A stretch of DNA of 64,000 nucleotides from Mycolicibacterium canariasense. GTDB taxonomy: Bacteria; Actinomycetota; Actinomycetes; Mycobacteriales; Mycobacteriaceae. Under the pieces are notes generated by a model. That model was not told the DNA's origin. It did not search any database and worked only from the letters and a program-made list of their open reading frames with translations. Below are positions 50,072 through 57,648 of this stretch, one piece after another; the stretch's first letter is position 1, and the number at the start of each line of letters is the position of its first letter. The stretch is taken from contig NZ_LQOL01000111.1 in the NCBI RefSeq assembly GCF_002101555.1, positions 62,001 through 126,000 of the forward strand, given 5' to 3'. The position numbers were made by a program, and so were the translations under genes.

Positions 50072-51600
50072 GCGGAGCCTTTCATCATGTGGTGCATGAG
50101 GTTTTCCTGGGTCGCTTCCGAGCGCGGCACTTCACCGGTCAACCGCCCCTGGCTGAGGGTGTAGATCCGGTCGCAGAGGCCCAGTAACTCGGGAAGTTCG
50201 GAGGAGATGACGAGCACCGCCTTCCCGCGGGCGGCGAGTTCGTTGATGAGCACGTAGATCTCGTGCTTGGCACCGACATCGATACCGCGGGTCGGCTCGT
50301 CGAGGATGAGGACGTCGGGGTCGGTGAACAGCCACTTGCTGAGCACCACTTTCTGCTGATTACCGCCGGACAGCTTGCCGGTGGCGGTCTGCACCGAATC
50401 GGTCTTGATCCGCATCGAGGCGCGGAACTGCTCGCCGATGCGCGTCTCCTCGTGGTGGTCGATCACCGACCGGCGGCTGACCTTGTCCAGCGACGCCAGG
50501 CTGATGCTGGTGGCGATGCTGTCCATCAGGTTCAGCCCCAAGGTCTTCCGGTCCTCGGTGGCGTAGGCGATCCCGTTGTCGATCGCGCGTGGCACGGTGC
50601 TGGTGTCGATCTCGCGCTCACCCTTGAAGACTTTGCCGCCGACGTACCGACCGTAGGATCGGCCGAACACGCTCATCGCGAGTTCGGTGCGGCCGGCGCC
50701 CATCAGCCCGGCGATACCGACGATCTCACCGGCCCGGACATTGAGGGTGACATCGTCGACGACCTTGCGTTGCTGGTCAATCGGGTGCAGCACGGTCCAA
50801 TTCGCCACCGAGAACACCACGTCGCCGATCTCGCACCCCTCCCGGGACGGGAACCGGTCGACCAGATCGCGCCCGACCATGGCGCGCACGATCTTGTCCT
50901 CGGTGAGCTGCGCGTCGACCGGCACGGTGTCGATGGTGCGGCCGTCCCGCAGCGTCGTCACGCAGTCGGCCACCTGCATCACCTCATTGAGCTTGTGCGA
51001 GATGATGATCGAGGTGATGCCGTGCTCGCGCAGCTCCACGATGAGGTCGAGCAGGTGCATGCTGTCGGCATCGTTGAGCGCGGCCGTCGGTTCGTCGAGG
51101 ATGAGCAGCCGCACATCCTTGGACAGCGCCTTGGCGATCTCGACGAGCTGCTGCTTGCCGACGCCGAGGTCGGAGACCCGGGTCTGCGGGCTCTCCCGCA
51201 GACCCACGCGGTCCAGCAGCGTCTGCGCCTCGTGCAGCGTCCGGTCCCAGTCGATCACCCCGCGGTGCGCGATCTCGTTGCCCAGGAACATATTCTCGGC
51301 GATCGACAGGTACGGCACCAACGCGAGTTCCTGGTGGATGATCGCGATACCGCAGCGCTCGCTGGAGCGGATGTCCCGGAACTCGCACGGCTTGCCGTCG
51401 AAGAAGATCTCGCCGTCGTAGCTGCCGTGCGGGTACACCCCGCTGAGCACCTTCATCAGCGTCGACTTGCCCGCACCGTTCTCCCCGCAGATCGCGTGGA
51501 TGGCCCCGGCCCGCACCGTCAGGTCCACCCCGGACAGCGCCTTCACACCGGGGAATTCCTTGGTGATGCCGCGCATCTCCAACAGCGGCGGGGCCGTCAC
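50068..51600 (-). CDS. Sugar ABC transporter ATPase (GguA/MmsA-like)
   Basis: A 510-residue duplicated ATPase. Walker A GENGAGKST (~residue 40), the segment VYPHGSYDGEIFFDGKPCEF (~56) typical of the GguA/XylG group, Walker B VRLLILDEPTAALND, second-half GLMGAGRTEL (~300) and signature LSGGNQQKVVLSKWLFTDPD (~410). The GTG start overlaps the substrate-binding-protein stop. Confidence 0.9.
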   Translation of the reverse strand: MTAPPLLEMRGITKEFPGVKALSGVDLTVRAGAIHAICGENGAGKSTLMKVLSGVYPHGSYDGEIFFDGKPCEFRDIRSSERCGIAIIHQELALVPYLSIAENMFLGNEIAHRGVIDWDRTLHEAQTLLDRVGLRESPQTRVSDLGVGKQQLVEIAKALSKDVRLLILDEPTAALNDADSMHLLDLIVELREHGITSIIISHKLNEVMQVADCVTTLRDGRTIDTVPVDAQLTEDKIVRAMVGRDLVDRFPSREGCEIGDVVFSVANWTVLHPIDQQRKVVDDVTLNVRAGEIVGIAGLMGAGRTELAMSVFGRSYGRYVGGKVFKGEREIDTSTVPRAIDNGIAYATEDRKTLGLNLMDSIATSISLASLDKVSRRSVIDHHEETRIGEQFRASMRIKTDSVQTATGKLSGGNQQKVVLSKWLFTDPDVLILDEPTRGIDVGAKHEIYVLINELAARGKAVLVISSELPELLGLCDRIYTLSQGRLTGEVPRSEATQENLMHHMMKGSA

Positions 51601-52685
51601 TGAATCTGATCCTTGGTGTAGTAGCCGGAGTCGATCAGCACCTTCTGGTAGTTGGACTTGTCGACGCTGACCGGGTCCAGCAGGTAGGAGGGCACGATCT
51701 TGCTGCCGTTGTTGTAGCTCTTGGTGTCGTTGACCACCGGTGTGCCGCCGGTCAGCACGGCATCGGATTCCTGCACCGCCGCCTTGGCGAGCTCCCGGGT
51801 GTCCTTGAAGACCGTCTGGGTCTGCTCGCCGGACACGATGGACTGCACCGACGCCAGCTCGGCGTCCTGGCCGGTGACAATCGGCAGGGGCTTGGCGGCG
51901 TTACCGTAGCCGGAGCTCTTGAGCGCCGAGATGACGCCGCGCGAGATGCCGTCGTACGGCGAGAGCACCGCGTCCAACCGGGCGGTGGTGTAGGCCTGGC
52001 TCAGCAGGTTGTCCATCCTGGACTGCGCCAGCCCGCCGTCCCAGCGCAAGGTGGCGACCTGGTCGAACGAGGTCTGTCCGCTGCGGACCACCAGCTTGCC
52101 GCTGTCGATGTAGGGCTTGAGCACGCTCATCGCGCCGTCGAAGAAGAAGGTGGCGTTGTTGTCGTCGGGCGAGCCGGCGAACAGTTCGATGTTGAACGGC
52201 CCGGCACCGCCGGCGAGGTTCAGCTTGTCGACGATGTATTTGGCCTGCAGCACACCGACTTTGAAGTTGTCGAAGGTGGCGTAGTAGTTGACGTTGGGGG
52301 TGCCCTTGATCAACCGGTCATAGCTGATCACCGGGATGTGGGCGTCGGCGGCTCGCTGCAGGGTGTTGGTCAGCGAGGAACCGTCGATCGGCGCGATCAC
52401 CAGCAGTTGGACACCCTTGGTGATCATGTTCTCGATCTGGGAGACCTGGTTCTGCACGACGTCGTCGCCGTACTGCAGGTCGGTCTGGTAGCCCAGGGCC
52501 TTGAATTGGTCGACCATGTTCTGGCCGTCGGCAACCCAGCGTTCGGAGGACTTGGTCGGCATGGCGATGCCGATGGTGCCTTTCTGGGATGTGCTGCCCC
52601 CGGCGCTCTCGGTGGAGCGGCCGCAGCCGATCAACGCCAGGGCGGCGGCCATCAGCACGGCCACCCACCAGCTCAGTTTTCGCAT
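51597..52685 (-). CDS. Multiple-sugar-binding lipoprotein (ChvE/XylF-like)
   Basis: A 362-residue lipoprotein with lipobox LIGC (Cys21). GTIGIAMPTKSSERWVADGQ (~38) and SYDRLIKGTPNVNYYATFDN (~123) are typical of the ChvE group, which binds galactose, arabinose, glucose and xylose in different species. ATG 52685 is preceded by AGGAGGAAAC, deciding the start over the ATG six codons upstream. It is the first gene of a five-gene operon; LacI-type and CRP-like sites lie upstream. Confidence 0.9.
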   Translation of the reverse strand: MRKLSWWVAVLMAAALALIGCGRSTESAGGSTSQKGTIGIAMPTKSSERWVADGQNMVDQFKALGYQTDLQYGDDVVQNQVSQIENMITKGVQLLVIAPIDGSSLTNTLQRAADAHIPVISYDRLIKGTPNVNYYATFDNFKVGVLQAKYIVDKLNLAGGAGPFNIELFAGSPDDNNATFFFDGAMSVLKPYIDSGKLVVRSGQTSFDQVATLRWDGGLAQSRMDNLLSQAYTTARLDAVLSPYDGISRGVISALKSSGYGNAAKPLPIVTGQDAELASVQSIVSGEQTQTVFKDTRELAKAAVQESDAVLTGGTPVVNDTKSYNNGSKIVPSYLLDPVSVDKSNYQKVLIDSGYYTKDQIQ

Positions 52686-52759
52686 GTTTCCTCCTGCAGA
52701 CACGTGGACGCGCTCAGCGCGGCGGGCCTGGCCCGCTCATCTCGGCCGCAACATCCAAA

Positions 52760-52773
52760 TGTGAACGTTAACA
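52760..52773. promoter_or_regulatory. LacI-type operator, galT operon
   Basis: TGTGAACGTTAACA: one base from the symmetric TGTTAACGTTAACA and the mirror type of deviation to the ara-side site. It lies 75 bp upstream of the sugar-binding lipoprotein start. Confidence 0.75.
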
Positions 52774-52789
52774 CTCCGCCGTACGAGTA

Positions 52790-52805
52790 TGTGAGCCAAC
52801 TCACT
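52790..52805. promoter_or_regulatory. CRP-like (cAMP receptor) site
   Basis: TGTGAGCCAACTCACT fits TGTGA-N6-TCACA except for the final base, and GTGAG-CCAA-CTCAC is a perfect inverted repeat. It lies between the two LacI-type sites, where a catabolite activator would be expected. Confidence 0.5.
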
Positions 52806-52894
52806 CGTTGTCAATGGAGCCTGCCATATCACCAGAAAGGTGCCTAACAAGCGGTTGCGGGGTGGCACGAAACGTGGCCGCGCAAGTCTGTGAA

Positions 52895-52908
52895 TGTGAG
52901 CTTTAACA
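52895..52908. promoter_or_regulatory. Second LacI-type operator, galT operon side
   Basis: TGTGAGCTTTAACA matches the cluster consensus at 11 of 14 positions. It is 135 bp from the first site, a spacing compatible with repression looping. Confidence 0.5.
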
Positions 52909-52939
52909 AATTTCGTCCACCCACCGCCGGCGCGGGAAC

Positions 52940-52966
52940 CCATCCGGGCTGAGACCCGCGCCGAAT
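52940..52966 (+). promoter_or_regulatory. SigK-type promoter of sigK-rskA
   Basis: CCATCC (52940-52945) and CCGAAT (52961-52966) equal the -35 and -10 hexamers known for M. tuberculosis SigK promoters such as mpt70/mpt83, here 15 bp apart. They lie 32 bp upstream of ATG 52999, implying autoregulation. Confidence 0.7.
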
Positions 52967-52998
52967 GCCGATGTGAGACCAATCGAGGGCGGCCGCCG

Positions 52999-53601
52999 AT
53001 GTACAACCACGAACCTTTGGGTGGACTGAGCGTGCTGGACGTTAGGCTACCGCTCGTGAGCGCCGATCTCGACGTGTTGTTGCGCGGGGTGGCCCGTGGC
53101 GACGCCGAGGCATTCGCCGAGTTCTACGACCACACCCGAGCCCGGGTGTATGGACTGGTCGTCCGGGTGTTGCGCGACCCCGGCTACAGCGAAGAGACCA
53201 CCCAGGAGATCTACCTGCAGGTGTGGCACAACGCCGACTCGTACGACCCGACGGCGGGCTCGCCGCTGTCATGGCTGATGACGCTGGCACACCGGCGGGC
53301 GGTGGACCGGGTGCGCGCCGAGCAGTCGGCCAGTCAACGCGAGTCCCGCTACGGCGCGGCCAACCTCGACACCCCGGCCGACCATGTCGCCGATTCGGTG
53401 ATCACCGCCGACGAGCATCGCCGGGTGGTGGATTGTCTGGGGTCGCTGACCGATGTGCAGCGCGAGTGCATCGACATGGCCTACTACGGCGGGCTCACCT
53501 ATCGGGAAGTGTCGGAACGCCTTTCGGCCAACTTGGCCACGATAAAATCCAGGATGCGCGACGGTCTGCGCGCATTGCGTAGTTGTCTGGGGACCGCATG
53601 A
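52999..53601 (+). CDS. sigK: ECF RNA polymerase sigma factor SigK
   Basis: A 200-residue ECF sigma factor. Region 2 has FAEFYDHTRARVYGLVVRVL (~38) and ETTQEIYLQVWHNADSYD (~65); region 4 has ECIDMAYYGGLTYREVSERL (~155) and SRMRDGLRALR. It is closely like M. tuberculosis SigK (Rv0445c). ATG 52999 has GAGGG upstream; in-frame GTG 53032 and 53056 are closer to the length of the M. tuberculosis protein and cannot be excluded. It is followed by its anti-sigma factor. Confidence 0.9.
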   Translation: MYNHEPLGGLSVLDVRLPLVSADLDVLLRGVARGDAEAFAEFYDHTRARVYGLVVRVLRDPGYSEETTQEIYLQVWHNADSYDPTAGSPLSWLMTLAHRRAVDRVRAEQSASQRESRYGAANLDTPADHVADSVITADEHRRVVDCLGSLTDVQRECIDMAYYGGLTYREVSERLSANLATIKSRMRDGLRALRSCLGTA

Positions 53602-54299
53602 CCGAACCGGTTGAGCACGAGGTGATGACGCTGGCGACGCCGTACGCGTTGCACGCCGTCGACGACGGCGAGGTCGAGCGGCACCTGGCCGACGCGCCGC
53701 CGGAGGTGGCCCGCCGGTTCGCTGAAGAGGTGGTCGCCGTGCGCGAGGCCATGGCCCGGGCGTCGGCCGCGACCGCCGTGGAGCCGCCGGCCGAACTGCG
53801 CGCCAGGATCCTTGCCGCGATCGATCCGGCGCGCGTGCAGCCGCTGCGGCCCAAGCGCTGGCGCACCGCGGTGCTGGCGGCCGCGGCCGCCATCGTCGTC
53901 GCCGCGGGTGGTGTCGGGATCGGCATCGCGCTGCGGCCCTCGACGCCCCCGCCGACCACCGCGCAACAGGTGTTCGCCGCTCCCGACGTACGCACCACGT
54001 CCGGACCGATTCCCACCGGCGGCACCGCCACGGTGGTGTTCTCCAAGGAACGCAACGCCGGCGTGCTCGTGATGAACAACGTCGCCCCGCCGGCACCCGG
54101 CACCGTCTACCAGATGTGGCTGCTGCGCAGCACCGGACCGCAGTCGGCGGGCACCATGGACCAGGCCGCGGTGGCACCGTCGACCACCGCGGTGCTGCCC
54201 GACCTGGGCGACGCCACCGCGCTGGCGTTCACCGTCGAGCCCGGGTCCGGTTCCAGCACGCCGACCACGCCGATCTTCGCCGAGCTGCCGCTGACGTAG
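53598..54299 (+). CDS. rskA: Anti-sigma-K factor RskA
   Basis: A 233-residue membrane anti-sigma factor. The cytoplasmic N-terminal domain (LATPYALHAVDDGEVERHL, ~10-28, through ~95) binds SigK; one membrane helix (AVLAAAAAIVVAAGGVGIGI, ~98-117) is followed by an extracytoplasmic RskA domain (NAGVLVMNNVAPPAPGTVYQ, ~155). Regulated proteolysis releases SigK, as known for the M. tuberculosis pair. ATG overlaps the sigK stop (ATGA). Confidence 0.9.
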   Translation: MTEPVEHEVMTLATPYALHAVDDGEVERHLADAPPEVARRFAEEVVAVREAMARASAATAVEPPAELRARILAAIDPARVQPLRPKRWRTAVLAAAAAIVVAAGGVGIGIALRPSTPPPTTAQQVFAAPDVRTTSGPIPTGGTATVVFSKERNAGVLVMNNVAPPAPGTVYQMWLLRSTGPQSAGTMDQAAVAPSTTAVLPDLGDATALAFTVEPGSGSSTPTTPIFAELPLT

Positions 54300-54338
54300 G
54301 TCCGCGGGCCCGGCTTCGGTAAGCTTCCACCGTCCCTG

Positions 54339-54411
54339 GCCCCCGTAGCTCAGGGGATAGAGCACGGCTCTCCTAAAGCCGGTGTCGCAGGTTCGAATCC
54401 TGCCGGGGGCA
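54339..54411 (+). tRNA. tRNA-Arg (anticodon CCT)
   Basis: A complete cloverleaf: acceptor GCCCCCG/CGGGGGC, anticodon stem CGGCT/AGCCG around loop CTCCTAA (anticodon CCT), T-arm CAGGTTCGAATCCTG, discriminator A. CCA is not encoded. A T5 run follows directly as terminator. An IS481-family element is inserted nine bases after the tRNA end. Confidence 0.95.
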
Positions 54412-54420
54412 CTTTTTCCT
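54406..54420 (+). repeat. 15-bp direct repeat at the left IS481 boundary
   Basis: GGGGCACTTTTTCCT covers the last six bases of the tRNA gene and its T-run terminator. An identical copy at 55790-55804 lies on the other side of the complete IS, as expected for a target-site duplication. Confidence 0.75.
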
Positions 54421-54500
54421 TGTATTACCTCGGTTGATGGGTGACATTTCTATTCCGGCTGATGGTTGACGTTGTTTCGGCTGATGCTTGTCAGTTGCTT

Positions 54501-54519
54501 CGGTTGATCCTTGACACTC
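54501..54519 (+). repeat. Left 19-bp inverted repeat of the IS481 element
   Basis: CGGTTGATCCTTGACACTC, the exact complement of 55736-55754. It is the fourth of four similar units at the left end. It is followed by ACTCCCT-N5-AGGGAGT, a 7-bp hairpin that encloses the transposase start codon. Confidence 0.8.
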
Positions 54520-54524
54520 CCTAG

Positions 54525-55724
54525 ATGAGGGAGTTGAGCGTGGCTGAGCAGCGGTATCAGGCTGTGTTGGCGGTGATCAGCGATGGGTTATCGATCTCGC
54601 AGGTCGCCTCGAAGGTGGCGGTGTCGCGGCAGACGCTGCACTCGTGGTTGGCTCGGTATGAGGCCGAGGGTCTCGAGGGCTTGATGGATCGGTCGCACCG
54701 GCCGGTGTCGTGTCCGCATCAGATGCCGGCCGAGGTGGAAGCCCGGTTGTTGGAGTTGCGGCGCTCACGCCCGTATTGGGGGCCGCGGCGGTTGGTGTTC
54801 GAGTTGGCCAAGCGCGGTGTGGTGCCGGTGCCCTCCGAATCGGCGGCGTATCGGGCGTTGGTGCGGGCGCAGATGATTGATCCGCATGCTCGGGATCGGC
54901 GGTCGCGGAAGTGGAAACGCTGGGAACGCGCGGCGGCGATGGAGTTGTGGCAGATGGATGTCGTGGGTGGTTTCCCGCTGGCTGATGGCACCTCGGCCAA
55001 GGCGTTGACCGGGGTCGATGATCATTCCCGGATGTGCGTGTGTGCGAGGTTGATGGCCCGGGAGCGCACGCGTGCGGTGTGTGACGGGTTGCGTGATGCG
55101 TTGCAGACTTACGGGGTTCCGAGTCAGATTCTGACCGATAACGGCCGGGTGTTCACCGGCCGGTTCAACCATCCGCCGGTGGAGGTGCTCTTTGATGCGA
55201 TCTGCCGCAAGCACGGTATCGAGCACCTGTTGACCCAGCCACGGTCACCGACCACGACCGGCAAGATCGAGCGTTTTCATCGGAGCCTTCGAGCGGAGTT
55301 CCTCAGCGCAAGAGCACCATTCAGAAACCTCAAGGTTGCCCAACAGGCGCTCGATGAGTGGGTGGCGTTCTACAACACTGCACGTCCGCACCAGGCCCTG
55401 CAGATGGACACCCCGGCCTCCCGGTTCACCGCGGCGGAGGCAGCCGATGCGCCTGTGGCGTCGGCGCCGGCTCCCGAAGGATTGCGTGGTGAGCGCGCCG
55501 GCGCGGACTGGGTGAGTCGCCGCGTGACCACCAACGGTGTGGTGTGCGTGTCCTGGCAGCAGGTCAGCCTGGGCCGCCACTACGCCGGATCGCGGTGTGA
55601 CGTGCATGTCGACGGTGAGCTGTTGCGGTTCTACATCGGCGACGTTCTGGTCAAGACTGCTGCGCGGACCAGTACCGGCAAGGTACGAAACAAACGGGCA
55701 CTGCGCACCAGCACAGAGCCTTAA
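54525..55724 (+). CDS. IS481-family transposase
   Basis: A 399-residue DDE transposase. The N-terminal helix-turn-helix is LSISQVASKVAVSRQTLHSW (~22-41). The catalytic residues are Asp145 in LWQMDVVGG, Asp205 in LTDNGRVF and Glu249 in TTTGKIERFHRSLR. A C-terminal extension of ~80 residues (from about 320) includes CVSWQQVSLGRHYAG. No frameshift or stop is seen, so it may be active. ATG 54525 lies in the loop side of a 7-bp hairpin that could limit translation. Confidence 0.9.
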   Translation: MRELSVAEQRYQAVLAVISDGLSISQVASKVAVSRQTLHSWLARYEAEGLEGLMDRSHRPVSCPHQMPAEVEARLLELRRSRPYWGPRRLVFELAKRGVVPVPSESAAYRALVRAQMIDPHARDRRSRKWKRWERAAAMELWQMDVVGGFPLADGTSAKALTGVDDHSRMCVCARLMARERTRAVCDGLRDALQTYGVPSQILTDNGRVFTGRFNHPPVEVLFDAICRKHGIEHLLTQPRSPTTTGKIERFHRSLRAEFLSARAPFRNLKVAQQALDEWVAFYNTARPHQALQMDTPASRFTAAEAADAPVASAPAPEGLRGERAGADWVSRRVTTNGVVCVSWQQVSLGRHYAGSRCDVHVDGELLRFYIGDVLVKTAARTSTGKVRNKRALRTSTEP

Positions 55725-55735
55725 CCACAAACACC

Positions 55736-55754
55736 GAGTGTCAAGGATCAACCG
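55736..55754 (-). repeat. Right 19-bp inverted repeat of the IS481 element
   Basis: GAGTGTCAAGGATCAACCG, the exact complement of the left repeat, 11 bp after the transposase stop. A second weaker copy of its inner part (GTCAAGCATCAACCG) lies at 55765-55779. Confidence 0.8.
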
Positions 55755-55789
55755 CAACAGATCCGTCAAGCATCAACCGGAGCCCAACA

Positions 55790-55804
55790 GGGGCACTTTT
55801 TCCT
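55790..55804 (+). repeat. 15-bp direct repeat at the right IS481 boundary
   Basis: GGGGCACTTTTTCCT, identical to 54406-54420. It forms the exact junction between the complete IS and the decayed second copy. Confidence 0.75.
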
Positions 55805-56315
55805 GTATGACGTCGGGTGATGCTTGACGTTTGTCGTCGGGTGATGGGCTACAGGGTTCATCGGTGGGTCGGCTGATGCTTTACACCTGTGTCGGTTGAT
55901 CCTTGACACTCCCTGAATGAGGGAGTTGAGCGTGGTGCCCGCCGATGTGGAGGCGGTTGTGCTGAGTTGCGCCGGTCTCGCCCGTATTGGGGTCCGCGGC
56001 GGTTGGTGTTCGAACTGACCAACGCAAGGTGTGCCCGGTGCCCTCGGAATCGGCGGTGTACCGGACATTGGTGCGGGCCGGGTTGATGGTCGCGGGACCG
56101 GCGCTCACGCAAGTGGGAACGCTGGGAGCGCGGCGCGCCGATGGAGTTGTGGCAGATGGATATCGTCGGCGGGTTCCGGCTGGCCGACGGCACCAGCGCC
56201 AAGGCGTTGACCGGGATCGACGACCATTCGTGGATGTGCGTCTGCGCGACGTTGATCGCCCGCGAACGCACCCGCGCGGTGTGTGATGGGCTGCGGGCCG
56301 AATTCCTTGCGGTGT
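55805..56315 (+). pseudogene. Decayed second IS481-family copy
   Basis: The left end repeats the four-unit pattern of the complete element (CGG(G/Y)TGATG-like units at 55814, 55838, 55870, 55893) and the hairpin before the start. The transposase is broken: the first ~60 codons (helix-turn-helix) are missing, frame changes follow, and a clear stretch from MELWQMDIVGGF (56141) to RAVCDGLR is joined in frame to AEFL, deleting 66 codons including the second and third catalytic residues. No right end is found. Confidence 0.8.
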
Positions 56316-56336
56316 TGTCCCCCGGGCGGATAGAGC

Positions 56337-56561
56337 ATCGAGGACGTCGAACCGGCAACCGCGCACCGGATCGACTGATCCAACTACCGTCGGCTCTACC
56401 AGTACTACGGCCACATCGCACCAGCCGAACTCGAGACATCTACCCCGCTCAACGACCAGGCAAGCCGCGGGCTGAGCTCTCACATCCGGAAGCCTCGGAA
56501 CTCACCGGAGAATTCACGTGGCCTCAAGACGAATTGCCGGTTCGTCGATATCAACCCGTAG
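56337..56561 (+). pseudogene. IS3-family transposase C-terminal remnant
   Basis: In one frame the sequence reads IEDVEPATAHRID, a TGA (56376-56378, where family members have Trp), then NYRRLYQYYGHIAPAELET, the typical end of IS3-family OrfB proteins, and runs to TAG 56559-56561. The 5' part of the element is absent. It directly abuts the truncated IS481 copy. Confidence 0.65.
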
Positions 56562-56585
56562 AACAGGCACCCCAGATATCCACAA

Positions 56586-57194
56586 TCAAATGCAGGGCCT
56601 AAAAAATGCGAACTTGACCGGTAGACAGTTCTGGAACAGTCTCGGTACGCCGATCTTCGGCAATCCCACCTTGACGGACGATACCGCCTGCGCGGCGTCC
56701 GCAACCCTCGACATTGCGTTCACACTCGTCTTCGCAATGCTTGTTCCGCCGCTTCCACCCACCGAGCCCAACGCTTTGCTCACGTAGTACACGGCATCGG
56801 CGGCATCACTGATCCCGCCGACGACGCTGGTAGGGATATCTATGGCCGAGTTGGCGACACTGAACACGTCCTTGGCTGCTCCGATCCCGGACGGTATCTG
56901 GCCATACTGCTGTGCCACCTGCGCGGCATCACTCCATTGCTGCGCGGTCACACCGGCGACGGCCGGAGCCTGGGCCTTGCTGAACGCCGCGGCCAGTGCA
57001 CTACGACACTCGCCGGTTCCCGCGTCGCGCACCTCGCTCCTTTTGCACGTCCACGAGACACAGTTGCCGTTGAACTCCGACTGGCCGGCCACACAGTCGG
57101 CCGAACCGGGAGCAGCCGTGATCACCCCGATGACGGTCAACGGTGTGAAGGCAGCCAGCGCAGCGGCCGCATAGCGACCGGACGAGTTAGCCAT
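56586..57194 (-). CDS. Exported cysteine-containing protein, unknown function
   Basis: A 202-residue protein with an N-terminal signal sequence (SGRYAAAALAAFTPLTVIGV, cleavage near GSA, ~residue 31). The mature part opens with a Cys-rich segment (DCVAGQSEF-NGNCVSWTC-KRSE...GECRSA) and ends with NCLPVKFAFFRPCI; between them is a helical region (AQQWSDAAQVAQQYGQIPSG). ATG 57194 follows GAGGAG, so the longer open frame upstream is not used. It is the first intact gene after the IS cluster. Confidence 0.65.
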   Translation of the reverse strand: MANSSGRYAAAALAAFTPLTVIGVITAAPGSADCVAGQSEFNGNCVSWTCKRSEVRDAGTGECRSALAAAFSKAQAPAVAGVTAQQWSDAAQVAQQYGQIPSGIGAAKDVFSVANSAIDIPTSVVGGISDAADAVYYVSKALGSVGGSGGTSIAKTSVNAMSRVADAAQAVSSVKVGLPKIGVPRLFQNCLPVKFAFFRPCI

Positions 57195-57302
57195 GGTCCA
57201 CTCCTCGAAATGCCGGTATCGCGACGTGCTTAGGAGCTGCAATCGCGGGCGCCCGGCACGTAACGCCCGCGCCGCCAGACACTGGCGGACAAGGGATCCC
57301 AC

Positions 57303-57467
57303 TCAACGCGGCGGTGGGCACGGATTGTTCGGCGATCCGCATGGCGGAGGCGGGGGTGGCGGAGCTGCGTTCGAGACACCTGCTGCAACACCCAGCACCG
57401 CCGTGCTCAACCCCGCGATCAGCACGATAGAACCAAAGACGTTACGTAAGTTTCGCTTTGCGGACAA
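57303..57467 (-). CDS. Small secreted proline-rich peptide (paired Cys)
   Basis: A 54-residue product. TTG 57467 is preceded by GAGAGGTGAG. A signal peptide (NVFGSIVLIAGLSTAVLGVA, cleavage after SNA, ~residue 35) leaves a ~19-residue mature peptide: seven prolines, CGSPNNPC, then PPPR. It shares the form polyproline plus C-x(5-6)-C with the two genes at 57649 and 58134. Confidence 0.55.
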   Translation of the reverse strand: MSAKRNLRNVFGSIVLIAGLSTAVLGVAAGVSNAAPPPPPPPCGSPNNPCPPPR

Positions 57468-57604
57468 GATCTCACCTCTCGTCAAATCATTTGGACGACA
57501 ATCAAACTAGCGGCGCGAGTTTGGCGCCTGCCGTGGTTCACTGTGATTTCCATATGTACTCGGCGCTCGCTCGATCCGTCTTCCCCGCCAGACCGACGGC
57601 CGCA

Positions 57605-57642
57605 GGTGTGGTGTACGCAGAGAAAGCTGCGCACACCACACC
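57605..57642. terminator. Hairpin downstream of a small secreted-peptide gene
   Basis: Arms GGTGTGGTGTACGCAG and CTGCGCACACCACACC pair at 15 of 16 positions around AGAAAG. It lies six bases beyond the stop of the minus-strand gene at 57649. Confidence 0.7.
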
Positions 57643-57648
57643 AGCTGC

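Larger units (their letters stand above)
52686..52998. other. 313-bp divergent promoter region, galactose/sugar operon versus sigK
   Basis: No gene was found. It contains two LacI-type operators (52760-52773, 52895-52908), a CRP-like palindrome between them, and, on the other side, a SigK-type promoter for sigK. Confidence 0.7.
54421..55789 (+). mobile_element. IS481-family insertion sequence, complete copy
   Basis: About 1.37 kb between two 15-bp direct repeats. It has perfect 19-bp inverted repeats, CGGTTGATCCTTGACACTC (54501-54519) and its complement (55736-55754). Outside them are further motif copies: three more CGGYTGATSSTTGAC-like units on the left (54431, 54456, 54478) and one on the right (55765-55779). 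One transposase gene fills the centre. Confidence 0.8.

Noticed and set aside
56141..56602. 153-codon frame starting MELWQMDIVGGF as a functional gene
   Set aside because: It is the middle of a broken IS481 transposase joined to unrelated sequence; catalytic residues are missing.
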